Shown one piece after another: positions 1-7,860 of a DNA stretch of 15,157 nucleotides. The stretch spans positions 1-15,157 of the forward strand of contig CALCGM010000017.1 in NCBI GenBank assembly GCA_937900985.1, given 5' to 3'. The stretch is from an uncultured Planctomycetaceae bacterium (GTDB taxonomy: Bacteria > Planctomycetota > Planctomycetia > Pirellulales > UBA1268). How positions within the stretch are numbered: the first letter of the stretch is position 1; every line of letters starts with the position of its first letter. The notes beneath the pieces are model-generated. The model worked only from the letters and a program-made list of their open reading frames with translations. It was not told the DNA's origin and made no database searches. The translations under genes and the position numbers were made by a program.

Positions 1-32
1 GTCTGTGCGCTCCAGTGGAGGGGCACTTCTGT

Positions 33-38
33 GGGGGG
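33..38 (+). promoter_or_regulatory. G-rich ribosome binding site deciding the first start
   Basis: A run of six G residues ends 7 bases before the ATG at 46. It is not a textbook GGAGG, but it is the only Shine-Dalgarno-like stretch here. It lies inside the longer reading frame that could begin at GTG 31, so it favours ATG 46 as the true start. Confidence 0.45.
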
Positions 39-45
39 CGAACGC

Positions 46-1596
46 ATGAAGGGCCGGGATCGCTCGCTCAGACAATGGCTGCGGCGTGGTGCTGTTGGCC
101 TGGTGGTTGGTGTGGTGGCTGCGATGCTGGCGGTCGACGCGTCTGCCGAGCTGCGACTCGCGAAGATCTTTGCCGACCACATGGTGGTCCAGCGGGAGAA
201 GCCTGTATTGGTGTGGGGCTGGGCGGATGCCGGAGCCACGGTCACGGTGGGGTTTGCAGGCGAGGTTTACGTTGCCACCGCGGATGGCACCGGAGCGTGG
301 GAGGTTGCGTTGCCGCCGTTGGATGCCTCGGCGGTGGGGCAGACGCTGCAGGTGACAAGTGGTGAGCAACGGCTCGCTGTCCGTGACGTGCTCGTGGGAG
401 ACGTCTGGCATGCCAGCGGGCAGTCGAACATGGCGATGACCGTGGCGGCGGTGCTCGAGGGGCTTCCGGCGGCGAAGCCGCTCATCGCCACCGCGGATCT
501 GCCTGCGGTGCGGTTTTGTCGGCTCCAGGCTGGCCCCAGCCGGGTGCCACTGGCTGAGCTGGCTGATGCGGTGGTCTGGACGCAGTGCACGGCTGAGACA
601 GCGGGGAGCGTTTCGGCGGTGGCCTTCTTCTTTGCGACTCGCCTGCATGACGCACGTGAGGTGCCGATCGCCGTGATCGATTCGTCGCGGGGTGGCACGC
701 CGATAGAGCCCTTCATCCCTCGGGAGGCGTTTGCTGGGCATCCCACACTGGAAATGGAGCTGGAACTCGGCGACCGCAACGATCTGGAGGGGATCTGGCG
801 GCTGGCGGGTGGGGTGCGGGCACGCGATGAGAACTGGCTGCCGGGCCGGCTTTTTCAATCACGGCTGGCGCCGCTGCTGCGGCTACGGGTGCGGGGCTGC
901 ATCTGGTATCAGGGAGAGTCCAACGCAGGCGTGCAGGAAGACCCGCGAGACTATGAGCACAAGATGCGAGCACTGGTCCGCGGGTGGCGGCGGGCATTGG
1001 GAGATGACAGCCTGCCGTTTTTGTATGTGCAGCTGCCGGGCAGTGGTGCAGGGGCGGGCTGGCCGTATCTCCGGGAGCAGCAGCGGCTGGCTGCTGACGA
1101 GCCTCAGGTGGGGATGGTGGTCACCATTGATCTTGAGGGCGAGGGCATTCATCCGCCCAATAAAGTCGATGTGGGCAGGCGGCTGGCGGCGTGGGCCCTG
1201 GCGACGACTGTGGATCCGGACATCCCGCACGCTGGACCGATGATGGACACCTACGAGATCCGTGGCCGCGAGGTGGTGGTGTGGTTTCGCCAGGCCGAGA
1301 GCGGATTGATGACAGCCACCAAGAGCGGGCTTGAACCGCCGCGGGAGACCCCCGGGGTGCCCCCAGCGCTCTGTGAAGTGGCGGATGGGGAGGGCCGCTG
1401 GCACGCGGCGGTCGCCCGCATTGACGGCGACACCATGGTCGTCAGCAGCGATGCGGTGGCCGAGCCTGTGGCAGCCCGCTATGCCTATGAAGTCACGCCC
1501 GCCGGCTGCAACCTCTACAACCGCGCGGGTCTCCCGGCATCGCCGTTTTGCACCCACCCCGCGCTGCTGGCCTACGACCCTCAGCTGCCAGAGTGA
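46..1596 (+). CDS. Secreted sialate O-acetylesterase-like SGNH hydrolase
   Basis: This 516-residue protein probably removes O-acetyl groups from sialic acid or other sugars outside the cytoplasm. Residues 1-34 look like a signal peptide: Arg-rich start, hydrophobic stretch at about 16-30, and cleavage after ASA. An N-terminal beta domain (about 35-115) precedes the hydrolase core, as is usual in the family. The core has the nucleophile motif GQSNM (Ser127), the conserved block WYQGESN (287-293) and a late IHPPNK motif (His369) followed by GRRLA. The residue two places before that His is Gly, where many members have Asp or Asn, so the acid partner is uncertain. ATG 46 is chosen over GTG 31 because it follows a G-rich ribosome site and starts directly at the signal peptide. 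The gene stands alone beside icd with no shared pathway. The sialate label is the family name; the real substrate in a planctomycete may be an acetylated plant or algal polysaccharide. Confidence 0.85.
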   Translation: MKGRDRSLRQWLRRGAVGLVVGVVAAMLAVDASAELRLAKIFADHMVVQREKPVLVWGWADAGATVTVGFAGEVYVATADGTGAWEVALPPLDASAVGQTLQVTSGEQRLAVRDVLVGDVWHASGQSNMAMTVAAVLEGLPAAKPLIATADLPAVRFCRLQAGPSRVPLAELADAVVWTQCTAETAGSVSAVAFFFATRLHDAREVPIAVIDSSRGGTPIEPFIPREAFAGHPTLEMELELGDRNDLEGIWRLAGGVRARDENWLPGRLFQSRLAPLLRLRVRGCIWYQGESNAGVQEDPRDYEHKMRALVRGWRRALGDDSLPFLYVQLPGSGAGAGWPYLREQQRLAADEPQVGMVVTIDLEGEGIHPPNKVDVGRRLAAWALATTVDPDIPHAGPMMDTYEIRGREVVVWFRQAESGLMTATKSGLEPPRETPGVPPALCEVADGEGRWHAAVARIDGDTMVVSSDAVAEPVAARYAYEVTPAGCNLYNRAGLPASPFCTHPALLAYDPQLPE

Positions 1597-1671
1597 GCGA
1601 GGGCACGGAGCGGCGTGGTCGCTGACTCTGGATGCGAGGCACGCCGACTTCCGGCGGTGAGCTTGCAGCGG

Positions 1672-1696
1672 CCGGGGCCGGGCCTGCAGGCCCCGG
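1672..1696 (+). terminator. GC-rich hairpin after the esterase gene, possible terminator
   Basis: CCGGGGCC (1672-1679) and GGCCCCGG (1689-1696) form a perfect 8-bp stem with a 9-base loop, about 75 bases after the esterase stop. No T-run follows directly; only TTTT at 1711-1714. It may end or slow the esterase transcript, but it is not a classical intrinsic terminator. The rest of the 185-base gap 1597-1781 shows no gene. Confidence 0.35.
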
Positions 1697-1710
1697 ATGG
1701 CGGGCGAGGC

Positions 1711-1739
1711 TTTTCGGCAGCGACGGGAGGCCCTATTCT
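1711..1739 (+). promoter_or_regulatory. Weak candidate promoter for icd
   Basis: TATTCT at 1734-1739 matches four of six positions of a sigma-70 -10 box. TTTTCG at 1711-1716 lies 17 bases upstream but matches a -35 box at only three of six positions. It sits about 43 bases before the icd start, which is a sensible place. The match is poor and could be chance. Confidence 0.2.
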
Positions 1740-1781
1740 TGGGGCTTGTCCCGTTTCCTGCTGCGAGAAAATCGAAAACTC

Positions 1782-3239
1782 ATGAGCCAAGCCACCAGCA
1801 TCACCGTCGCCAAGGGCGATGGCATCGGCCCCGAAATCATGGACGCCACCCTTCACATCCTGAAGGAGGCCGGCGCCGCCCTCGACATCGAAGAGATTTC
1901 GATTGGCGAGCAGGAGTATCTCAAGGGCAACTCGGCAGGCATCGCCAAGGAGTCGTTCGACTCGATTCTTCGCACCAAGGTGTTTCTTAAGGCGCCGATC
2001 ACCACGCCCCAGGGCGGCGGCTACAAGAGCCTCAACGTGACCACCCGCAAGGCGCTCGGCCTGTATGCCAACGTGCGGCCCTGCGTGTCGTACTCTCCGT
2101 TTGTGAGAACGAAGCACCCCAAGATGGATGTGGTGATCGTTCGCGAAAACGAGGAAGACCTCTACGCCGGCATCGAGCACCAGCAGACGGTCGACGTCAC
2201 CCAGTGCCTCAAGCTGATCACGCGGCAGGGCACCGAGCGGATCGTGCGTTACGCGTTTGAATACGCCCGCGCCAACAACCGCAAGAAGGTGACCTGCTTC
2301 ACCAAAGACAACATCATGAAGATCACGGACGGTCTGTTTCACAAGATCTTCGAGGAGATTGCCGGTGAATACACCGACATCGAAAACGAGCACTGGATCG
2401 TCGATATCGGTGCGGCCAAGCTCGCCGACACGCCGGAAAACTTCGACGTGGTGGTGATGCCGAATCTCTACGGCGACATCCTCAGCGACGTGGCGGCACA
2501 GATCGCTGGTTCGGTGGGCCTGGCAGGCTCGGCCAACATCGGCCCCGAGCATGCGATGTTTGAGGCGATCCACGGCTCAGCACCGCGGCGGGCCGGCCAG
2601 AACCTCGCCAATCCCTCGGGACTGTTTCTCGGCTCCGTGCTGATGCTCCTGCACATCAATCAGGTCGAGGCCGCCGAGCGGGCCCACAACGCCTGGCTGA
2701 AGACGATCGAAGACGGGATCCACACCTACGACATCTTCAAAGAAGACGTCAGCAAGGAGAAGGTGGGCACCAAGGAGTTTGCCCAGGCAGTCGTCGCCCG
2801 CATGGGCCAAAAGCCTGAGACGCTGCCGGCAGTGCACTACGCCCGCCAGGAAAAGCAGATCGACACCAACCCTCCCTACACGCGGCCCAACGTCGTGCGG
2901 AAGCTCGTGGGTGTCGACGTGTTCTGCGAGCATGTGGGCACGACCGAAGAGGTCGCCAAGGCCCTGCAGGCCTGTGATGCCGGCGGCCTCAAGCTGCGGA
3001 TGGTCTCCAGCCGCGGCATGACGGTGTGGCCCGAGGGCTTTGCCACCACGCTGCTGTGCGATCACTGGCGCTGCCGATTCCACATCGACGACCCCGAGAA
3101 CGGCGACGCTCTGCCACACGCGGAGGTTGTCGCGCTGCTCGATCGTGTGAGCAAGTCGGGCATGGAGTTCATCAAGACCGAAGGCCTCTACTACTTCGAC
3201 GGCAAGCCCGCCTTCCAGATGGGCCAGGGCCAGAAGTAG
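1782..3239 (+). CDS. icd: Isocitrate dehydrogenase, long Thermus/Rickettsia-type form, probably NADP-dependent
   Basis: This cytoplasmic TCA-cycle enzyme of 485 residues oxidises isocitrate to 2-oxoglutarate and CO2. The N-terminus has the GDGIGPE motif (12-18). Substrate contacts are visible as KSLNVTTRK (82-90: Ser83, Asn85, Arg89), Arg99, Arg121, Tyr128 and Lys175. The metal-binding aspartates are Asp208, and Asp232 and Asp236 within the signature NLYGDILSD (228-236). After HGSAP the sequence is Arg269-Arg270, at the places occupied by Lys-Tyr in E. coli Icd that bind the 2'-phosphate of NADP; two basic residues favour NADP, but this is inference. An extra C-terminal domain (about 345-485, including DVFCEH and DHWRCRF) is what separates this roughly 490-residue form from the roughly 415-residue E. 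coli form. The start is ATG 1782, where homology to the family begins; the open frame extends back to 1632 without family-like sequence. There is no clear Shine-Dalgarno site. Confidence 0.94.
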   Translation: MSQATSITVAKGDGIGPEIMDATLHILKEAGAALDIEEISIGEQEYLKGNSAGIAKESFDSILRTKVFLKAPITTPQGGGYKSLNVTTRKALGLYANVRPCVSYSPFVRTKHPKMDVVIVRENEEDLYAGIEHQQTVDVTQCLKLITRQGTERIVRYAFEYARANNRKKVTCFTKDNIMKITDGLFHKIFEEIAGEYTDIENEHWIVDIGAAKLADTPENFDVVVMPNLYGDILSDVAAQIAGSVGLAGSANIGPEHAMFEAIHGSAPRRAGQNLANPSGLFLGSVLMLLHINQVEAAERAHNAWLKTIEDGIHTYDIFKEDVSKEKVGTKEFAQAVVARMGQKPETLPAVHYARQEKQIDTNPPYTRPNVVRKLVGVDVFCEHVGTTEEVAKALQACDAGGLKLRMVSSRGMTVWPEGFATTLLCDHWRCRFHIDDPENGDALPHAEVVALLDRVSKSGMEFIKTEGLYYFDGKPAFQMGQGQK

Positions 3240-3272
3240 CCGGGTCGCTCTCAGACACCCTGCACCATGCGA

Positions 3273-3317
3273 ATCGGGGCCGCAGAGCCGAAGGGCGTGC
3301 GGCCCCGATCTCGTTTT
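3273..3317 (+). terminator. Rho-independent-type terminator after icd
   Basis: ATCGGGGCCGCA (3273-3284) and TGCGGCCCCGAT (3298-3309) form a perfect 12-bp stem with a 13-base loop. The stem is followed by CTCG and four T residues (3314-3317). It begins 34 bases after the icd stop and lies upstream of the cytochrome gene, so it separates housekeeping icd from the cytochrome block. The T-run is short, as is common in GC-rich genomes. Confidence 0.72.
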
Positions 3318-3354
3318 CGCGGTGGCGGTATGCTGGGCGAGGTCCCGTAGATGC

Positions 3355-3360
3355 GAGAGG
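3355..3360 (+). promoter_or_regulatory. Ribosome binding site of the six-heme cytochrome
   Basis: GAGAGG ends 6 bases before ATG 3367, the standard spacing. It lies within the longer open frame that could begin at GTG 3322, and so supports ATG 3367 as the start. No convincing -35/-10 pair was found between the icd terminator and this site. Confidence 0.5.
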
Positions 3361-3366
3361 TTCTGC

Positions 3367-6192
3367 ATGCGACACCGCTGCTGGCGAGGCGTTTCCCTAT
3401 CTGGAGGATTGGCTGCGATCACGGTCCTGGCGGTCTGCGGTGCGAGCGGGCTGGGGGGCCTGCAGGCCGACGCGGCTGAGGGCCTGACAGCCGAGCTGCA
3501 GCGGGAAGGGGCAGCGGCGGTGCTCGCGGACGCTCGTGCGAAAGGGGATGCGATCAGTGGAGCGGTGCTCTTTGCTGGCCGCGAACTCGCCTGTGCGATC
3601 TGCCACAGCGAGGCGGCGGCCGATCGCATGGCCCCAGACCTGCGGCGGATGACCGCAGCGGCAACCGATGAGCACCTGCTTGAATCGCTGCTTTTTCCCT
3701 CCCGAAAGATCGCAGAGGGCTATGAGCTGACGATCGTGCAGACAGCTGCCGGGAAGGTGGTGCCCCTGCGAGTGCTTGGCGAGCACGACGGCATGCTGGT
3801 GGGCAGGGAGCCTGCGCCACCCTTCGCGCGGGTTGAGCTCCCCCTGAGCGAGATCGACGAGCGGGCCGTAAGCCCTGTCTCGGCAATGCCCGAGGGGCTC
3901 CCGGATCTTCTTCAGTCGCGGCAGCAGTTTCTCGACCTGCTCCGCTATCTAATGCAGCTCCGCGATCAGGCGGAGGAGGTTCCCCTCGCCGAACGTCCGT
4001 CGGACAGCGGAACGGTCTCCCACGATGTGGCTGGGGCGGTGCTGTTTGACCAGTTCAGCTGCCGGGCCTGCCATGCCAGCGACCGCTGGGAGCAGGTGGC
4101 CGGCGGGAGCATCAGCGTCGATCGCGGTCCACTGCTCGCCGACGTCAGGAGCCGCTGGCGGCCTGCGATGCTGATTCGCTACCTCGAAGACCCGCAGGCC
4201 GTGAAGCCTGGCAGCCGCATGCCGAGCCTGCTCGCCGCAGAGCCCGCCGGGCAGCGACGGCAAATCGCGACGGAGCTTGCGCACTTTCTTCTCTCGCGAG
4301 GGTCGCAGGACTTCTTCAGCGGGGAAGCCGGCCAGGAGCAGGCTGCCCGCGGGGCTGAGCTCTTTCACAGCGTCGGCTGTGTGGCCTGCCATTCACCCCG
4401 CAACGATGCCGGCAGGGAACTGATGCCTGAGGAGTCGGTGCCGCTGGGGAATCTTGCGGAGCGGGCAAGCCTCGACGCACTCGTGCGGTTCCTGGAGGAG
4501 CCGACGACGGTGCGTCCGGCCGGCCGTATGCCCGACATGCAGCTCGCGCACGCGGAAGCGGTGGATCTTGCCCACTACCTGATGCGTCCGCCAGGCGATG
4601 CAGACCCTCCACAGCCGGCAACAGGCGACCGCGGCCAGGCCTTTCTGGTCGATGCAGACCTCGCTCGGGCCGGTGAGCAACACTACCGCCGGCTTGCCTG
4701 CGACCGGTGCCATGAGCCAAAGCAGCACGGTAGCCAGCTGGTGGCCATCCGCTCGGGCACGGCCGGGTGTCTCTCCGAGGCTGGCGGAGCCTGGCCTGCC
4801 TACACGCTGACCGCAGAGCAGCGGACGGAACTGGCCCGGTTTGTGGGCTCCCCGCAGCCTGCCGAGGCGGAGCCGCTGGCAACGGCGATGGCAACGCTCC
4901 GCTGCACGGCTTGCCATCAGCGGGATGGGGTTGGCGGCATCGACCCCGACCGTGACCACTTCTTTCAGACGACCGATATCAACCTGGGCCCTCAAGGTCG
5001 GCTCCCGCCCTCACTGACTGGTGTTGGCGACAAGCTGCGTCCGGAGTGGCTGCGGCAGGTGCTGGTGAGCGGCCGTTCGGTGCGGCCGTACCTGAAAACC
5101 CGCATGCCGCGGTTTGGGCGGGAGCAGGTGGAGCCTCTGATCGGCGAGCTGATCGCTGCAGACGACGCGACGGAGCAGCGGTTCCCTGATGTTCAGGATG
5201 AGAAGCAGGCGAGAGACGCGGGCCATGAGCTTGCGGGGAGTCAGGGGCTCAACTGCATTGCCTGCCACACATTTCAGCGAAAGCCGGCGGCGACGATGTC
5301 GGCGGTCGATCTCACCGAGATGGCTGAGCGGCTGCAGCGGGACTGGTTTGTCCACTACATGCTCGCCCCGCAGTCGATCAATCCTGGCACGGTGATGCCG
5401 TCGTTCTGGCCAGGCGGAAAGGCGATCCGTCGTCAGATCCTCGATGGCGACACGCAGAAACAGCTGGAGGCCCTCTGGGTCTACCTGGAGGATGGCAGGC
5501 AGGCGCGAGCCCCACGCGGCCTCGTGCTCGAGCCGCTTGAGCTGCTGGCGGGCGATGAGGCGGTGATGCTCCGTCGCAGCTGGCCGGGCGTGGGCAAGCG
5601 GGGGATTGGAGTGGGCTATCCCGAGCAGGTCAACCTGGTCTTCGATGCGGAGCAGATGCGGCTGGCAGCTGTCTGGAAGGGCAAGTTTGCCGACCCTGGT
5701 GGGGTCTGGCGAAGCCAGGGGCACGGCGTGGTGCGGCCGCTGGGGAGCAGCGTGGTGCAGCTTGCCGAAGGGCCAGACCTGACCAATCCCGCAGCGGCGT
5801 GGGAGGCGACGGAGGTGGAGCGGCGGCCACCGGGCTTTCGGTTTGGTGGCTACGAACTCGATGCCCTTCGCCGGCCGCGGTTTCGGTATTGGGCCGACGA
5901 TGTGGAGGTCGAGGAGTTTTTCCGGGGCAGCCCGCAGCCCGCCCTGCAGCGAACGATCGTGCTCACGGGCCGTGACGTCGACGGCGTTCGTCACTTTCGG
6001 CTGCTCTCCGGAAAAACGGTGGATCGGCTCGACGCGAACCGCTGGCAGACTGCCGACGGCCTCACGCTCGCACTCCCAGGGAGTCTCACCGATCGCCTGG
6101 AGGTGGTGGCAACTGAGGCGGGGCAAGAACTGCGGCTCGTGTTGCCGAGTGGGTCGTATCAGCGGGAGCTGGAGGTGGCGTATTCATGGTGA
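3367..6192 (+). CDS. Secreted hexaheme cytochrome c with C-terminal beta domain
   Basis: This 941-residue protein probably carries electrons outside the cytoplasmic membrane. Residues 1-37 form a signal peptide ending near DAA. Six CXXCH heme-attachment motifs are visible: CAICH (76), CRACH (232), CVACH (338), CDRCH (445), CTACH (513) and CIACH (630). The first lies in a module like the Pirellula/Verrucomicrobium heme-binding domain (TIGR02603-like, about 55-199), ending in the typical AMPEGL and DLLRYL motifs. Hemes 2, 3, 5 and 6 are each followed by a class I cytochrome MP motif giving a likely distal Met ligand (Met285, Met388, Met580, Met677). Heme 4 has none in its short module. Residues about 719-941 are a heme-free domain with WPGVGKRGIGVGYP, a type often seen next to planctomycete propeller proteins. 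The stop overlaps the next start (6186), so the two are probably co-translated. The electron donor and acceptor are unknown. Confidence 0.88.
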   Translation: MRHRCWRGVSLSGGLAAITVLAVCGASGLGGLQADAAEGLTAELQREGAAAVLADARAKGDAISGAVLFAGRELACAICHSEAAADRMAPDLRRMTAAATDEHLLESLLFPSRKIAEGYELTIVQTAAGKVVPLRVLGEHDGMLVGREPAPPFARVELPLSEIDERAVSPVSAMPEGLPDLLQSRQQFLDLLRYLMQLRDQAEEVPLAERPSDSGTVSHDVAGAVLFDQFSCRACHASDRWEQVAGGSISVDRGPLLADVRSRWRPAMLIRYLEDPQAVKPGSRMPSLLAAEPAGQRRQIATELAHFLLSRGSQDFFSGEAGQEQAARGAELFHSVGCVACHSPRNDAGRELMPEESVPLGNLAERASLDALVRFLEEPTTVRPAGRMPDMQLAHAEAVDLAHYLMRPPGDADPPQPATGDRGQAFLVDADLARAGEQHYRRLACDRCHEPKQHGSQLVAIRSGTAGCLSEAGGAWPAYTLTAEQRTELARFVGSPQPAEAEPLATAMATLRCTACHQRDGVGGIDPDRDHFFQTTDINLGPQGRLPPSLTGVGDKLRPEWLRQVLVSGRSVRPYLKTRMPRFGREQVEPLIGELIAADDATEQRFPDVQDEKQARDAGHELAGSQGLNCIACHTFQRKPAATMSAVDLTEMAERLQRDWFVHYMLAPQSINPGTVMPSFWPGGKAIRRQILDGDTQKQLEALWVYLEDGRQARAPRGLVLEPLELLAGDEAVMLRRSWPGVGKRGIGVGYPEQVNLVFDAEQMRLAAVWKGKFADPGGVWRSQGHGVVRPLGSSVVQLAEGPDLTNPAAAWEATEVERRPPGFRFGGYELDALRRPRFRYWADDVEVEEFFRGSPQPALQRTIVLTGRDVDGVRHFRLLSGKTVDRLDANRWQTADGLTLALPGSLTDRLEVVATEAGQELRLVLPSGSYQRELEVAYSW

Positions 6193-7706
6193 GCCGCATG
6201 CGAATCGGCCTGGTGGTCCTGCTTGTGTCGGTCTTGTCGCTGTGGGCGGCGGAGCGGCGCGGCGCCCGCGGGGAAACCCTCGGTGAGGCCTGGGGCACGG
6301 CGGAACGCGAGGAGGCCTACTACCGGATTGTCGATGTGCCGATCCCGGAGGAGCTGTCGCTTGAGTGTGGCAGTTTCGACATCCTCCCCGACGGCCGGCT
6401 CGCCATCGGAACCCGCCGCGGTGAAATCTGGCTGGTGGAAGGCGCCTTCACGCAGTATCCCCAGCCGGAGTTTCACTCCTTCGCCAGCGGGCTCGACGAG
6501 GTGCTGGGCCTTGGCTATCGCGACGGCAGTTTCTGGATCACGCAGCAGACGGAGGTCACCCGCGTCACCGATCGCGACGGGGATGACCGAGCCGACGCGT
6601 TTGAAACGATCAGCGACGCCTGGGGCTTCAACCACTACCACGAGTTTGCCTTCGGATCGAAGCCGGATGCGGAGGGCAACGTCTGGGTGGCGCTGTGCCT
6701 GAGCGAGTCGTACAACTCCAAGGTTCCCTTTCGCGGCTGGTGCCTCAAGGTGACGCCCGATGGTGAGACGCTGCCTGTCTGCAGCGGCATTCGCAGCCCC
6801 TGTGGGATTGGGCCTAACGAACACGGGGTGATGTTCTACGCGGAGAGCCAAGGCCCCTGGAACGGCTCCTGTTCGCTCAAGGTGCTCGCGCAGGATGGCT
6901 TCATGGGGCATCCCGTGAGCTACAACTGGTATGACCTCACCGATGCGCTCGGCCCCAAGCCTGCCGAGCCGCAGAGCCGCTCGCGGCTGGCTGTGGAGCG
7001 AGAACGGGTGCCGCAGCTGGTGCCCTACGCGGTCGTGTTTCCCTATATCCGCATGGGACGGTCGATCTCCGGCTTTCAGGTGGACCGCACCGGCGGCCGC
7101 TTCGGGCCGTTTTCCGATCAGATGTTCATTGGCGACTTCAGCCTCAGCGTGGTGATGCGGGCCACGACCGAGCAGGTCAACGGCGTCTGGCAGGGAGCGT
7201 GTTATCCGTTTCGCGAGGGCCTCGCGACCGGCCTGCTCGCCTGCCAGTTCACCCCCGAGGGAGATCTGCTGCTGGGGGGCACCAATCGCGGCTGGCCGGT
7301 GCGGGGGCCGGAGGCGTTCTCGCTGCAGCGACTCGACTGGACCGGGAAAATGCCGTTTGAAATCCTCGAGATCACGGCGGCACCGGATGGCTTCGAGCTG
7401 TCGTTCACGCTCCCGGTGGATTCCGCAGTGGCCGCTCGCCCCGACACCTGGACGCTGGGGTCGTTCACGCACGTCTACCAGCAGGGCTACGGCAGCCCGG
7501 AAGTCGACCGCACCGTGCCGGTCGTGACCGAGGCAGTGGTGTCGGAAGACGGCCTCCGCGTGCATCTCGCCGTCGACGGGCTGGTGAAGGGGCATGTCCA
7601 CGAGTTTGACGCCAGCCCTCTGCGGTCGGCCACCGGCGAGGCACTGCTGCATGCCAACGCCTACTACACGCTCAACGAGATCCCGGTCGCGGCGCCGACG
7701 CGGTGA
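6186..7706 (+). CDS. Secreted beta-propeller, planctomycete 'membrane-bound dehydrogenase'-like, no heme
   Basis: The 506-residue protein has a short signal segment (hydrophobic 7-21). It continues into a six-bladed propeller-like region (about 40-385) resembling soluble sugar dehydrogenase/NHL folds, with repeated strands such as FDILPDGRLAIGTRRGEIW. A calcium-loop-like motif DRDGDDRAD lies at 129-137, the type found in PVC-group propellers. From about 388 a small Ig-like strand-rich domain (EILEITAAPDGFELSF) follows to the end. There is no CXXCH motif, so electrons, if any, must pass to a partner. The ATG at 6186 overlaps the upstream cytochrome stop in ATGGTGA, implying translational coupling and probably a two-protein complex. 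A second in-frame ATG at 6198 is possible and would still leave a signal peptide. Catalytic activity and cofactor (PQQ or other) cannot be read from the sequence. Confidence 0.8.
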   Translation: MVSRMRIGLVVLLVSVLSLWAAERRGARGETLGEAWGTAEREEAYYRIVDVPIPEELSLECGSFDILPDGRLAIGTRRGEIWLVEGAFTQYPQPEFHSFASGLDEVLGLGYRDGSFWITQQTEVTRVTDRDGDDRADAFETISDAWGFNHYHEFAFGSKPDAEGNVWVALCLSESYNSKVPFRGWCLKVTPDGETLPVCSGIRSPCGIGPNEHGVMFYAESQGPWNGSCSLKVLAQDGFMGHPVSYNWYDLTDALGPKPAEPQSRSRLAVERERVPQLVPYAVVFPYIRMGRSISGFQVDRTGGRFGPFSDQMFIGDFSLSVVMRATTEQVNGVWQGACYPFREGLATGLLACQFTPEGDLLLGGTNRGWPVRGPEAFSLQRLDWTGKMPFEILEITAAPDGFELSFTLPVDSAVAARPDTWTLGSFTHVYQQGYGSPEVDRTVPVVTEAVVSEDGLRVHLAVDGLVKGHVHEFDASPLRSATGEALLHANAYYTLNEIPVAAPTR

Positions 7707-7729
7707 AGCCCCGCATCAACGCACTGCGA

Positions 7730-7760
7730 TTGCAGACTCACCGTATCGCCTGGTTACACT
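7730..7760 (+). promoter_or_regulatory. Candidate promoter in the 154-bp gap before the SGNH-propeller-cytochrome gene
   Basis: TTGCAG (7730-7735) is followed 17 bases later by GTTACA (7753-7758) or 19 bases later by TACACT (7755-7760). Either could serve as a modest sigma-70-like pair. A start here would leave a leader of about 95 bases before ATG 7861. A 6-bp hairpin, GAGGCC (7777-7782) with GGCCTC (7792-7797), lies in that leader. The match is weak. The gap 7707-7860 holds nothing else recognisable. Confidence 0.25.
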
Positions 7761-7860
7761 GAGTGGTCGGGGGGCAGAGGCCGCAGCTATGGGCCTCGTT
7801 CTCCAGCTGTGGCTCCAGTGCGGAGGTGCGGCGATTCCTGAGTCTTGCAACGTGGACGTT

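Noticed and set aside
1632..1781. Extended start of icd at 1632
   Set aside because: The extra 50 residues cover the hairpin and candidate promoter region and resemble nothing in the family; the usual N-terminus begins at ATG 1782.
1581..2573. A 330-codon - strand frame opposite icd
   Set aside because: icd is certain on the + strand, and this translation has no domain.
6159..7652. A 497-codon open frame on the - strand opposite the propeller gene
   Set aside because: It is antisense to a gene with clear propeller features, and its translation has shadow-type composition with no known motif.
7777..7797. A 6-bp hairpin in the gap before the fusion gene as a riboswitch or terminator
   Set aside because: The stem is short, has no T-run and shows no conserved riboswitch core; stems of this size are common by chance in GC-rich DNA.
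7594..7860. Extended start of the fusion gene at 7594
   Set aside because: This stretch overlaps the end of the propeller gene in another frame and has no family-like sequence; a signal peptide begins at ATG 7861.
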